From JBEKYH01 sp049511115 (GTDB lineage Bacteria > Planctomycetota > Phycisphaerae > Tepidisphaerales > Tepidisphaeraceae): a DNA stretch of 12,805 nucleotides. The DNA lies in contig JBEKYH010000092.1 of assembly GCA_049511115.1 (NCBI GenBank), positions 1 through 12,805 of the forward strand, written 5' to 3'. The notes under the pieces were generated by a model, which saw only the letters and a program-made list of their open reading frames with translations, searched no databases and was not told the DNA's origin. Made by a program: the position numbers and the translations under genes. Positions 1-6,691 of this stretch are shown in pieces; within the stretch, counting starts at the first letter, position 1, and every line of letters begins with the position of its first letter.

Positions 1-1
1 A

Positions 2-322
2 TTCGTCGCAATTGCCGGTTCCGCGTATTTCGAAGGGCGTTTTCTTTCCCGCCGGCACCAGCCCGGCAAGGGTTTCTGGCGTTGGACAATCATTGGCAAC
101 GTAACCAGCGCCGTAGGCTGCATCGTGCTGCTCGTTGTAGTCTCGGGCCTGCGCAAACATTTTCCTGATTGGGGCGAGGCAGTAAGACCCTACGAGCTGA
201 TTCTGAATTTGATCGCCCTCGCCGGCAGCGCAGCTTTGTTCCTTGTCGCGTTCCGCCGCACGCGCGAGGGTGCATCCGACGCGCCTACTCCATCCCCATC
301 TCCGTCAATTTCGCAAGGCTGA
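2..322 (+). CDS. C-terminal part of a membrane protein (5' end outside window)
   Basis: The reading frame is open from base 2 to the stop at 320-322, so this is the last 106 residues of a longer gene whose start lies before the window. The visible part has a hydrophobic stretch after a basic linker (WTIIGNVTSAVGCIVLLVVV) and a second one near the end (LILNLIALAGSAALFLVAF), followed by a short Ser/Pro-rich tail. This points to an integral membrane protein with at least two helices. I do not recognise the family. Its last 38 bases overlap the 3' end of the convergent isomerase gene on the other strand. An in-frame GTG at 125 could be read as a start, but the frame continues upstream with protein-like sequence, so I treat it as internal. 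Confidence 0.6.
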   Translation, partial: FVAIAGSAYFEGRFLSRRHQPGKGFWRWTIIGNVTSAVGCIVLLVVVSGLRKHFPDWGEAVRPYELILNLIALAGSAALFLVAFRRTREGASDAPTPSPSPSISQG

Positions 323-1043
323 CCGCGATGCTCTCCATCGGATCCCCCGCACAAACATCCTGCTCCACCACATACCACCGCGTCCCCGCTTCATGGCACG
401 CCGCGAGAATGCCGGGAAAGTTCAAATTCCCCTGGCCGATCTCGGCCATCTGCTGGCGGCCGGATTCGTCGATGGACATGTCTTTCAGGTGCACGCAGGG
501 GATGCGGCCGGTGACGTTGCCGATCCATTGGATCGGATCGCCGCCGCCGTGGGCGATCCAGTAGGTGTCAATCTCAAACCAGATCGACGGGGAGAGGCGT
601 TCGACCAATAGTGACAGCATCGTCCGGCCCTCGCGGCGGACCAGTTCGTGGCTGTGATTGTGATAGCCGACGAAAAAGCCGGCCGATTCATAGCGCGGGG
701 CGATGGCGTTGAATTCCTCGATGAACCCGAGAAAATCCGCCTGGCTCTTCCCCCAGCATCCCGGCACGGCGAGGAACGCGCAATCCCAAAGCCAATGCTC
801 GTCAATCACGCGCTGCGGCTCGTTCTTCATCGCCTCAAATGGCACGTGGCCGCCGCTCACGGTAAGACCTTCGCCGGTGAGAATCTTGGCCAGCTCGGCC
901 GCTTCGATTGGCCCCAGCCCGGCCAGCTCGACCGCCTGATAGCCGATGTGGCGGACGCGCTTGAGCGTCGCGGCAATTTCCGCGGGGGTTTTGAGAAGGT
1001 CGCGAAGCGTGTAAAGCTGAAGGGAAATGGAGGTCTCCGACAT
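285..1043 (-). CDS. Sugar phosphate isomerase/epimerase, xylose isomerase-like TIM barrel
   Basis: This 252-residue protein has the size and motif order of the AP-endonuclease-2 / xylose isomerase-like TIM-barrel family (IolE, IolI, hydroxypyruvate isomerase and relatives). Visible motifs are LQLYTLRD near the N-terminus, AVELAG (37-42), GYHNHSHEL (126-134), EIDTYWIAHGG (157-167), VHLKDM (184-189), EIGQGNLNF (201-209) and WYVVEQD (223-229). By family analogy the metal site would use Glu133, Asp159, His185 and Glu227; this is an assignment from pattern, not from a structure. There is no signal peptide, so it should be cytoplasmic. The ATG at 1043 is preceded by AGGAG at a spacing of 8, which fixes the start. 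The substrate cannot be told from sequence: such genes act on inositol derivatives, sugars or keto-acids. No sugar operon surrounds it. Confidence 0.88.
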   Translation of the reverse strand: MSETSISLQLYTLRDLLKTPAEIAATLKRVRHIGYQAVELAGLGPIEAAELAKILTGEGLTVSGGHVPFEAMKNEPQRVIDEHWLWDCAFLAVPGCWGKSQADFLGFIEEFNAIAPRYESAGFFVGYHNHSHELVRREGRTMLSLLVERLSPSIWFEIDTYWIAHGGGDPIQWIGNVTGRIPCVHLKDMSIDESGRQQMAEIGQGNLNFPGILAACHEAGTRWYVVEQDVCAGDPMESIAVSLAKLTEMGME

Positions 1044-1134
1044 GCCGGCGGCTCCTGCAAAGATAAATGCAGTTTAACCATCTGGAGGGAGCGAAGTCGA
1101 ACCGGTCCCTGTCCGTGGTTCTTGGAATTCGTAG

Positions 1135-1266
1135 AAGAGGAATGAACGCTGGCACCGAGAAGGCGCTGAGGTTGGAAAGACGAGGAGTTCGAAATTCAAG
1201 ATTCGAACTCGAATTCCTCCGCATTTTCTTCCTCAGCGCCTCCGCGCCTCAGCGTTCATTCCTCTT
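1135..1266. repeat. Imperfect palindromic intergenic repeat, about 130 bp
   Basis: The outer arms, 1135-1151 (AAGAGGAATGAACGCTG) and 1250-1266, are perfect reverse complements over 17 bases. Further in, AGGCGCTGAGG (1161-1171) pairs exactly with 1231-1241, and both arms contain TTCGAA-type sequence towards the centre. The right arm also carries a short tandem theme (CTCAGCGCCTC, CGCCTCAGCG). The whole could fold as one long hairpin. It lies in the 298-bp gap between the divergent isomerase and CDGSH genes, so it is not a shared terminator. It looks like a small non-autonomous palindromic element. No transposase or clear target duplication is visible. Confidence 0.7.
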
Positions 1267-1341
1267 TCCCGCCCCGCCAACGGTTGCATTCCCCGCCGCT
1301 TGACCGCATCCTACCGGCGATATTCCAAAGGAGTTCCCTCA

Positions 1342-1548
1342 ATGCCCGACGCGACAATTCAGGTTAAGCCCAACGGCCCGCTACTGGTCACCGGCAATTT
1401 TGAAGTGATCGACGCCAACGGCACCAAGCTCCCCGTCACCGAAAAAGCCTGGCTCTGCCGCTGCGGTGCGTCGAATACAAAACCATTGTGCGACGGCACG
1501 CATAAAACGCTGACGTGCCCTGCGCCCGCGGCACCGCCCAACCCCTGA
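1342..1548 (+). CDS. CDGSH iron-sulfur domain protein (single motif)
   Basis: This 68-residue protein contains one full CDGSH motif, CRCGASNTKPLCDGTH at residues 39-54. It matches the family pattern C-x-C-x2-S-x3-P-x-C-D-G-(S/A/T)-H. Cys39, Cys41, Cys50 and His54 are the expected 3Cys-1His ligands of a [2Fe-2S] cluster. Single-motif bacterial forms are usually small, soluble and dimeric; their role is redox or cluster-related but seldom defined. There is no signal peptide or membrane segment, unlike animal mitoNEET. The ATG at 1342 follows AAAGGAG with a spacing of 8, so I prefer it over the TTG at 1300. The tail after the motif is short and rich in Pro and Ala. It stands alone as a transcription unit, with repeats on both sides. 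Confidence 0.92.
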   Translation: MPDATIQVKPNGPLLVTGNFEVIDANGTKLPVTEKAWLCRCGASNTKPLCDGTHKTLTCPAPAAPPNP

Positions 1549-1563
1549 TAGCACATGTCGGGT

Positions 1564-1659
1564 CCGCACCCCAAACCGTGCGGCAGGTAAAATGATAATC
1601 CGGTTCGCGACGCGAACCCTAACCTTGAACCCTTGAACCTCTTAAACCCTTGAACCCTT
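1564..1659. repeat. Hairpins and AACCCTTG-type tandem repeat downstream of the CDGSH gene
   Basis: Just after the CDGSH stop there is a 6-bp hairpin (CCGCAC 1564-1569 with GTGCGG 1578-1583). A perfect 17-bp palindrome GGTTCGCGACGCGAACC follows at 1602-1618. After that, 1615-1659 holds five or so degenerate copies of AACCCTTG. Neither hairpin is followed by a T-run, so they are not clear intrinsic terminators. The block looks like accumulated simple repeats. Confidence 0.45.
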
Positions 1660-1696
1660 CCCCCCTCCGCCCATCAGCGATAATCGACCCGGTTTC

Positions 1697-1766
1697 TTGT
1701 AGGGTCCGCATCGCGGATCGCTGGTCAACTCATGCCAAAATCCGCTCCGCGATGCAGACCCTACAA
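1697..1766. repeat. Inverted repeat (24-bp arms, 22-bp loop) before the DNA glycosylase gene
   Basis: The left arm 1697-1720 begins TTGTAGGGTC and the right arm 1743-1766 ends GACCCTACAA. They are reverse complements at 22 of 24 positions. The repeat ends 12 bp before the likely start codon at 1779, and its right arm contains an in-frame ATG (1752). Its compact form resembles a mobile palindromic unit. It could also fold in the mRNA leader and affect translation of the downstream gene, but that is inference. Confidence 0.7.
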
Positions 1767-1778
1767 CATGCCAAACCC

Positions 1779-2342
1779 ATGCCCCGCCTGCGCAAACTCA
1801 AACCCGCCGACTTTCACCGCGATGCGGAGGCTCTCGCCGAATTCCTCATCGGCGTCGTTCTGATCCGCAAGACGGACGAGCACATCCGCCGCGTGCGCAT
1901 CGTCGAAACCGAAGCCTACGTCGGCCCGGAAGACCTCGCCTCCCACACCTCGCGCGGCCGCACGCCGCGCACGGCGACCATGTTCGGCCCGCCCGGCCGG
2001 GCCTACGTCTACTTTGTCTACGGCATGCACCACATGCTGAACATCGTCGCCGGCCCCGCCGGCAGCGGGCAGGCCGTCCTGGTCCGCGCCGCCGAACCCC
2101 TCGACGGCTGGCTCGCCGACCTCAGCGGCCCCGGCAAACTCGCCCGCGCCCTGCAAATCACCCGCGCCCACAACGGCCTCACCGTCACCGGCCCGGAAAT
2201 CTCCCTCTGGCTCGACCCGGCGAGCAAGCCCCAGATCGCGCGCAGCAAACGCATCGGCGTTGACTATGCCAAGCATTGGAAGGACGCGATGCTCCGGTTT
2301 GTGGACGCGGCGAGCGCGTCGGTTTCTAAGTCGCGTCCCTGA
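1779..2342 (+). CDS. mpg: 3-methyladenine DNA glycosylase, AAG/Mpg family
   Basis: This enzyme removes alkylated and deaminated purines such as 3-methyladenine and hypoxanthine from DNA, as the first step of base excision repair. From the ATG at 1779 the protein has 187 residues, normal for bacterial members. Key features match the alkyladenine glycosylase fold. VETEAYVGPEDLASH (42-56) contains the catalytic Glu45, the intercalating Tyr47 and His56, equivalent to human Glu125, Tyr127 and His136. It is followed by MFGPPGRAYVYFVYGMHHMLN (68-88), LVRAAEPLDG and LSGPGKLARAL. The frame stays open upstream to 1650, but that stretch is the palindromic repeat and is not protein-like, so the later start fits the family best. 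No clear Shine-Dalgarno sequence precedes 1779 or the alternative ATG at 1752. Confidence 0.93.
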   Translation: MPRLRKLKPADFHRDAEALAEFLIGVVLIRKTDEHIRRVRIVETEAYVGPEDLASHTSRGRTPRTATMFGPPGRAYVYFVYGMHHMLNIVAGPAGSGQAVLVRAAEPLDGWLADLSGPGKLARALQITRAHNGLTVTGPEISLWLDPASKPQIARSKRIGVDYAKHWKDAMLRFVDAASASVSKSRP

Positions 2343-2402
2343 TAATCGGAACAGTTAAAATATTTGACGGTGCAAGTCCATAATTGGACGCGTTCGGCTT
2401 TC

Positions 2403-2416
2403 TGCGTCGCGACGCA
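2403..2416. other. 14-bp perfect palindrome between two convergent genes
   Basis: TGCGTCGCGACGCA is a perfect palindrome in the 132-bp gap between the ends of the glycosylase gene (+) and the exported-protein gene (-). It could form a short hairpin acting in both directions, but there is no T-run on either strand. The AT-rich stretch at 2450-2460 contains TATAAT without a good -35 box, and nothing downstream of it is co-oriented. I assign no function. Confidence 0.3.
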
Positions 2417-2474
2417 AATAACGCCGATGGACATCAAATGCAGCTTATATATGTATAATGGCTCGCGTCACATC

Positions 2475-3119
2475 TCATCTTGTTTTCTCACCCCGCTGGT
2501 CGTCCCTCCAACTATGCGTAACCACGAAACGCCAATCATCCCCCGCCTGTTCAAACGTGGCAGTGGGTGGCGGGGAGACTTCTCGATCAGTGATAGCGAC
2601 GGCCCACCGCCCGTCTGGCAACTGAGTTATTGCGACGCTCACGGTGCTTTGGTCCTGCGCCCTCGTTAGTTCGCTGGCCTGCCAACCGTCAGGCCACGTT
2701 ATCCCAGTTGCTCCGTATTGCCGCAGGCTGATGCGCCACAACGCTACATTCCTACCCATTGCCAATGCGAGCACCATTTCATTGGGCTTCTGCGCGAACG
2801 CAAGGACATGGCATCCCGAATTCTCCGGGCTCTTATCGATTTCCAGAGTGCTTCCCAGCGGAATCCTCACGTTATTGGGGCCAACTAACGCGGCATTGAT
2901 CGTATACGCATTTGTTGCCGGATCAGTCGGATCCTCCTTCATTATCCCTTTGAGAAGGTCGAGCGGCTCCAACTTGCACCGGTCAACGACCAGTTGTGTG
3001 CTGCCGCGCACCGTCGTTCTGTAAATCTCTTGAGTATCAGGATTCACTGCGACGTCGGCCAGTGATAAAGATGCCAAGGCGAGGAGGCTGATTGTGAGCG
3101 TGCGAATTGTGCTGGTCAT
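2475..3119 (-). CDS. Exported protein of unknown function (second gene of a two-gene operon)
   Basis: This 214-residue protein begins with a typical Sec signal peptide: a short basic start, a hydrophobic core (LTISLLALASLSL), and probable cleavage after Ala21 in LSLADVAVN. The mature part has no further membrane segment and only two cysteines (Cys48 and Cys103). Recognisable stretches are EIYRTTVRGSTQLVVDRC, IPLGSTLEIDKS and TVSVAITQLPDGRWAVAITD, which suggest beta-rich structure. I do not recognise the family. The ATG at 3119 has AAGGAG at a spacing of 5, giving a firm start. It lies 21 bp after the stop of the upstream gene on the same strand, so the two are very likely co-transcribed. Both products appear to be exported and may work together. 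Confidence 0.75.
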   Translation of the reverse strand: MTSTIRTLTISLLALASLSLADVAVNPDTQEIYRTTVRGSTQLVVDRCKLEPLDLLKGIMKEDPTDPATNAYTINAALVGPNNVRIPLGSTLEIDKSPENSGCHVLAFAQKPNEMVLALAMGRNVALWRISLRQYGATGITWPDGWQASELTRAQDQSTVSVAITQLPDGRWAVAITDREVSPPPTATFEQAGDDWRFVVTHSWRDDQRGEKTR

Positions 3120-3140
3120 GGTAGCTCCTTGGTCGGGTCT

Positions 3141-4154
3141 TTACCTTCCCGGCCCTTCCCTCAAGTCTGGCTGCGTGCTCGGGGGAAATTTCAGCCAAAG
3201 GCGAGCGACGCCCGATTGCGGATCGGGATGGGCGGCCTTGTAAGCGATGACGTATAGGCCGAAGAAATAGCCTGCGTTCGCTTCAGAAACGTTGCGGCAA
3301 AATACTTCTTGCGGGTGAACAGGGTCGGGAGAGAAGCCGACACTGATGGCGGTGTTTCCCGGCTGTGCGGCTGTCGCTGCCGCGAAAATCTCATTGAAAT
3401 TGAATGTTCCGACCGGATCAATTCCCGCCTCGTCCCCGACGCTGCCTCCTTCGATGAAGAACTCTGCACCACCGTTAGGACGAATATTGAGCGTCCATCC
3501 GTTGGCCGCCCCGATGTCGACCATCCGTTCGTCGACGTCAGCAGGTTCACGGGTCGCTGTGACATTGCCGGCTCTCGCACTGCCGCCCCGCACCTCTCCC
3601 GGCGGGTCTTTCGACCAGATGTCCTCGATTTCGCTCCCTGGGGACCTGGGCGTTCGACGGGCCTGGTCGAACCAATGAAATGCCATCGCAGAATCTTTTA
3701 GGACGAAGCCCTCCGTCGCGGGCGTATTCGGTTGAATGAGATATACGGCACAATCCGTAACGGGACTCCCTGTAGCTGATATCTTGGGGAGTGCCTTTGC
3801 AACAACGTCGTCGAAATCGAACGTCCCGGCTGGAAAGCCATCGTCGTAGGGCGGACCGCTTCCATAGCCAAACGCTCCCGCTCCATTCGGCGAGATTTTC
3901 AACCACCAGTGATTCGGGGTAGTTATATAGACTTCGGTATATCCGTATGCGGTGGCACCCTGTCTCGCAGGAGCGTCGATATTGCGCGCGTCAGATTGCG
4001 TGGCACGGGCATCTGGCACGTTGTGGCCGGCGGGGCCGCAGCACGACGCGGCGATAAGGAGCATGCCGACCAATGCGGCGGAACTTAACGTTCGCCTGTA
4101 ACGGCGACATTCACGCATGGTTAAAGCAGAGCGTTTAACCCACGGTTTTTCCAT
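3141..4154 (-). CDS. Exported protein with an internal domain duplication (first gene of a two-gene operon)
   Basis: This 337-residue protein has a long basic N-terminus and a hydrophobic segment (residues 24-37) ending in SCC. It may be a lipoprotein, though the residue at -3 to the first Cys is Ala, a weak lipobox; otherwise it is a Sec-exported protein. The rest holds two copies of a domain of about 95 residues, roughly 71-166 and 208-305. The best matching parts are WWLKISPNGAGAFGYGS...GTFDFDDVVAKA (83-121) and WTLNIRPNGGAEFFIEGGS...GTFNFNEIFAAA (220-260). The linker between them is polar and Pro/Arg/Gly rich. I do not recognise a named family. The ATG at 4154 is preceded by AGGA about nine bases upstream; the next Met (residue 13) has no ribosome site. 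The downstream exported protein follows 21 bp after its stop. Confidence 0.78.
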   Translation of the reverse strand: MEKPWVKRSALTMRECRRYRRTLSSAALVGMLLIAASCCGPAGHNVPDARATQSDARNIDAPARQGATAYGYTEVYITTPNHWWLKISPNGAGAFGYGSGPPYDDGFPAGTFDFDDVVAKALPKISATGSPVTDCAVYLIQPNTPATEGFVLKDSAMAFHWFDQARRTPRSPGSEIEDIWSKDPPGEVRGGSARAGNVTATREPADVDERMVDIGAANGWTLNIRPNGGAEFFIEGGSVGDEAGIDPVGTFNFNEIFAAATAAQPGNTAISVGFSPDPVHPQEVFCRNVSEANAGYFFGLYVIAYKAAHPDPQSGVARLWLKFPPSTQPDLREGPGR

Positions 4155-4446
4155 CGGACTTAATCCTAATTCCAGAATTTCCGACGGGTAATTTGGCTCC
4201 GAATGATCGGCGCGCCCATGGAATTGTAGCGCCGTGGGTTGAAAACTCTGTAAGCCACCGATTTAGCCTTCAAAACACAACCCTATCCCAAGCTGAACTT
4301 GAACCAAATATTCTCCCGCTCAAATATGTCCACTGGCCTGTGGCGGCAGGAGTTGAACTCTCAGCCGATGGTTGCTACGACCAAACTGTGTTGCCCAATG
4401 CCGCCGTTTGCCACGCGGCTCTGATCGCTTCTTTCGGAGGTTTGTA
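4155..4446. other. Divergent intergenic region of about 290 bp, no gene recognised
   Basis: This gap separates the exported-protein operon (-) from the phosphoesterase gene (+) and should hold both promoters. I could not define either with confidence. It contains a perfect 7-bp inverted repeat, GGCGGCA at 4342-4348 with TGCCGCC at 4399-4405, separated by 50 bases. Read on the minus strand this resembles a tRNA acceptor stem with an AGTTCAACTCC-like T-loop, but the full cloverleaf does not form. The phosphoesterase ribosome site GGAGG lies at 4436-4440. Confidence 0.4.
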
Positions 4447-5673
4447 ATGAAGTTGTTTTCGTTCAAGGCGCGTATCGGCATCTCATCCGGCCGCGGGCTG
4501 TGCATGGCGATGATGCTAAATACGGCGATGCTGCTGACGCCGATGGCGGCTACCCGCGCCGCGGCGGCGGATATCGGCGACGTATTCGTCATCGCCCTGG
4601 AAAATCATAACTTCACTCAGCCCGCCAACGTGGTTAACCCGCGAAAGCGGCAGCCGCGGCAATTGCTGGGGAATCCCGCCTGCCCGTTCTTCAACATGCT
4701 GGTGACCCCCAGCGACGCGAACGCCAAATATGTCTCTTACTGTGCCCACTACAGCAACGCCGGCAACCAGGTGCATCCTTCCGAGCCAAGCCTCATCTGG
4801 TCGGAATGCGGAACCAACTTTAATCCCGCTTCGCAATTGGCCGTGAAAGACGACGACGACCCGTCCGATGCGTCCGGCAACCTGTTCCGAATTACCCATC
4901 TCACCGGCATGATGGACGCCGCCCACATACCGTGGAAGGATTACCAGGAGGACGTGCAAATATCCGGCAAGGGCCCGCTGTTCAGCGCCCACGGCACGCT
5001 GCCCGACGGCGTTACCAATCCCTATAACGGCACGAACCTCTACGACTACGCCTGCAAGCATAATCCCATGTGCTTCTTCGCCGACACCGGAACCAGGAAC
5101 ACTTTTCCCATCGGGCAATTAGCCAAGGACCTGGCCGACAACACAGTCGGGCGCTACAACTGGATCACGCCCGACCAATACAACGAAATGCACAGCGCGC
5201 TGCCGCAAGGCTACACCTATCACGGGACGCATTTTACCGGCGATCAGTCGGCAGTCGCATCCGGCGACAATTGCCTGTCGATTCTGATTCCCCTCATTGA
5301 GTCCTCGCAGGCGTTCAAGAACAACGGCGTGATTATCATCTGGACCGACGAAACCGAAGGCGGCGACACCGCCGAGTTCACGCTTCCCGAAGTAATCATC
5401 TCCCCGCTGGCCAAGGGCAACGCCTATGCCAGCCAGGTCCCCGTCAACCGCTCGTCGGATTTGAAAACGATGCAGGAGATTTTCCAGCTCGGCCCGTTTC
5501 TGGATTGGCCGATCCCCGAAAGCGAATACAGCATCGACGGCCCCGGCCATTTCAACCGGGTCGCGGATGTGAATGATCTGAGCGATTTATTCGTCCCGGG
5601 GACGATTCCGCCGGGCGTGCCGAATCAGCCTGCCGCCCACGCGCCCCAAGCGGCGGCGCCGACGGTTCCTTGA
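4447..5673 (+). CDS. Exported phosphoesterase (PF04185-type, acid phosphatase / phospholipase C-like)
   Basis: From the ATG at 4447 the protein has 408 residues; GGAGG lies 6 bases before this ATG, which fixes the start. Residues 1-41 form a long signal peptide ending in a run of alanines, with cleavage likely near Ala41. The mature protein opens with DVFVIALENHNFTQ (45-58). Its Glu52-Asn53 match the metal-binding E-N pair at the start of phospholipase C / acid phosphatase-like phosphoesterases (family pattern ENHxF or ENRSF). Further on are YNWITPDQYNEMH (around Asp243), the Ser/Asn-rich GDQSAVASGDN, and IIIWTDETEGGD, whose Asp301-Glu302 is the second metal-binding pair of the superfamily. 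It should hydrolyse phosphate monoesters or diesters outside the cytoplasm; the substrate is unknown. The last 25 residues are Pro/Ala-rich and probably disordered. The upstream in-frame extension to 4372 is not signal-like and was excluded. Confidence 0.86.
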   Translation: MKLFSFKARIGISSGRGLCMAMMLNTAMLLTPMAATRAAAADIGDVFVIALENHNFTQPANVVNPRKRQPRQLLGNPACPFFNMLVTPSDANAKYVSYCAHYSNAGNQVHPSEPSLIWSECGTNFNPASQLAVKDDDDPSDASGNLFRITHLTGMMDAAHIPWKDYQEDVQISGKGPLFSAHGTLPDGVTNPYNGTNLYDYACKHNPMCFFADTGTRNTFPIGQLAKDLADNTVGRYNWITPDQYNEMHSALPQGYTYHGTHFTGDQSAVASGDNCLSILIPLIESSQAFKNNGVIIIWTDETEGGDTAEFTLPEVIISPLAKGNAYASQVPVNRSSDLKTMQEIFQLGPFLDWPIPESEYSIDGPGHFNRVADVNDLSDLFVPGTIPPGVPNQPAAHAPQAAAPTVP

Positions 5674-5687
5674 AACCGGTTGTCATT

Positions 5688-6374
5688 CTACCCGCGCCGC
5701 TTGAGGCCCAGCCGTCGTTCCAGCGGGATGCAAAGAAGCAGGCACGCACACCAGAGCGTTTTGTTGTGCAAATGCGGCGTCAGCAAAGCGCCGGCCACGA
5801 CGCCCGCAGTGAAGGAAGCGCAGATGAACGCGAAGACATGCAGCATGTGTGCCGAATCCGCGCGGCGGCCTTCAAAAGCATAGGCGAAGAGAGATTCACT
5901 CAACGTGCGCAGATTGCCGGTGGTGAATGTCGAATTGTAGGAATACCCCTCAACATGGCGGAACGTCGCCGTTTGCACCGAGGCCGCAAAGCAAAGCGGT
6001 ATGGTTACCCACATGTCGCTCGTCGAGGCCGGCATACACCCCAGGCATGCGAAGACCCCGATTTCAAGCGATAAAACCCACACATCCGAAGCGAGCCTCT
6101 TACCGGATGTGCCAAGTCGCCCAATGGCGGTGGCCGTGGAGATTCCCAGGAAGAAACTGAGAATGGGTACAAGATGGCGAAACGCCTGAAGCCAGTTCGC
6201 GGCCACGACATTGACGCTCAGCAGCACCACATTAGCGGTCATCGTGTTGGCAAAGACATGGTTGTGCCCGACATAGGTGAAACCATCGAGCATGCCGCCG
6301 ACACCCGCGAAGAGCATGGCGTAGTACAACGCGCAGGAAGTGCCAAGGGGAGATGTATCCGATGCCAAAGCCAT
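5688..6374 (-). CDS. DUF1275 (YoaK-like) membrane protein
   Basis: This 228-residue protein shows about six hydrophobic helices and the layout of DUF1275 (PF06912). The first helix region AMLFAGVGGMLDGFTYVGHN (19-38) and the following ANTMTANVVLL (42-52) match the family's conserved start, where a Thr/Asn-rich motif follows the first helix. A second family landmark is QTATFRHVEGYSYNSTFTTG (134-153). Function is not established for the family; a transport role is often proposed. I see no strong ribosome site before the ATG at 6374. The product may start at Met20, where the conserved region begins. It is convergent with the phosphoesterase gene (14 bp between stops), and lies downstream of the interrupted small gene and the MCE gene on the same strand. 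Confidence 0.85.
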   Translation of the reverse strand: MALASDTSPLGTSCALYYAMLFAGVGGMLDGFTYVGHNHVFANTMTANVVLLSVNVVAANWLQAFRHLVPILSFFLGISTATAIGRLGTSGKRLASDVWVLSLEIGVFACLGCMPASTSDMWVTIPLCFAASVQTATFRHVEGYSYNSTFTTGNLRTLSESLFAYAFEGRRADSAHMLHVFAFICASFTAGVVAGALLTPHLHNKTLWCACLLLCIPLERRLGLKRRG

Positions 6375-6431
6375 GGCCGCTGGTGCGGATTGTAATGGAT
6401 TGGAGAGGCAAAAACCGGTTCACCGCACATG

Positions 6432-6659
6432 TCACGCGGCTTCCACCGCCGCATAGACCTTGCCATGCTGCTTAAGCCAATCAACGTCGCCGGCTTTCGC
6501 GTGCGACTCGACCTGTCGAAACAACTAGACGACCTGCGGCTCGAAGCACGCCTCGCTGGGGTCGGCATCGGGAATGACCGCCTCGACCTGGACCGCCACC
6601 ACGAAGCGCTCGGTTCGGACGAGCCGTGTTCGAAGGACTCTTTTGCCAGGTAGGTTCAT
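6432..6659 (-). pseudogene. Small conserved-looking gene interrupted by an in-frame TAG
   Basis: On the minus strand a 75-codon frame runs from ATG at 6659 to TGA at 6432-6434, broken only by TAG at 6525-6527 (codon 45). Both sides look like real protein in the same frame: FVVAVQVEAVIPDADPSEAC before the stop, and QVESHAKAGDVDWLKQHGKV after it. This pattern is far more protein-like than the antisense frame. The simplest reading is a recent nonsense mutation in a small soluble protein; readthrough or a sequencing error are alternatives. The start is uncertain, because no good ribosome site precedes 6659. It begins 32 bp after the MCE gene stop and ends 57 bp before the DUF1275 start, so it may share their transcript. 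I do not recognise a named family. Confidence 0.6.
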
Positions 6660-6691
6660 AAGGTAAAGGGAGTCGCCCCCCCCGCCCCTCA

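Noticed and set aside
1615..1659. AACCCTTG repeats considered as a CRISPR or telomere-like array
   Set aside because: Units are about 8 bp, degenerate and without spacers; this is simple tandem repetition.
2364..2669. 101-codon plus-strand frame after the glycosylase gene
   Set aside because: It runs into the antisense of the exported-protein gene, lacks a ribosome site and has no protein-like pattern.
4342..4405. tRNA-like element on the minus strand (7-bp acceptor-like stem, AGTTCAACTCC resembling a T-loop)
   Set aside because: Only 64 bases long; the T-arm stem does not pair, and no anticodon stem or D-stem forms. At most a degenerate remnant; more likely chance.
4193..4447. 84-codon plus-strand frame overlapping the phosphoesterase start
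   Set aside because: No ribosome site or recognisable pattern; it covers the divergent promoter region and the tRNA-like hairpin.
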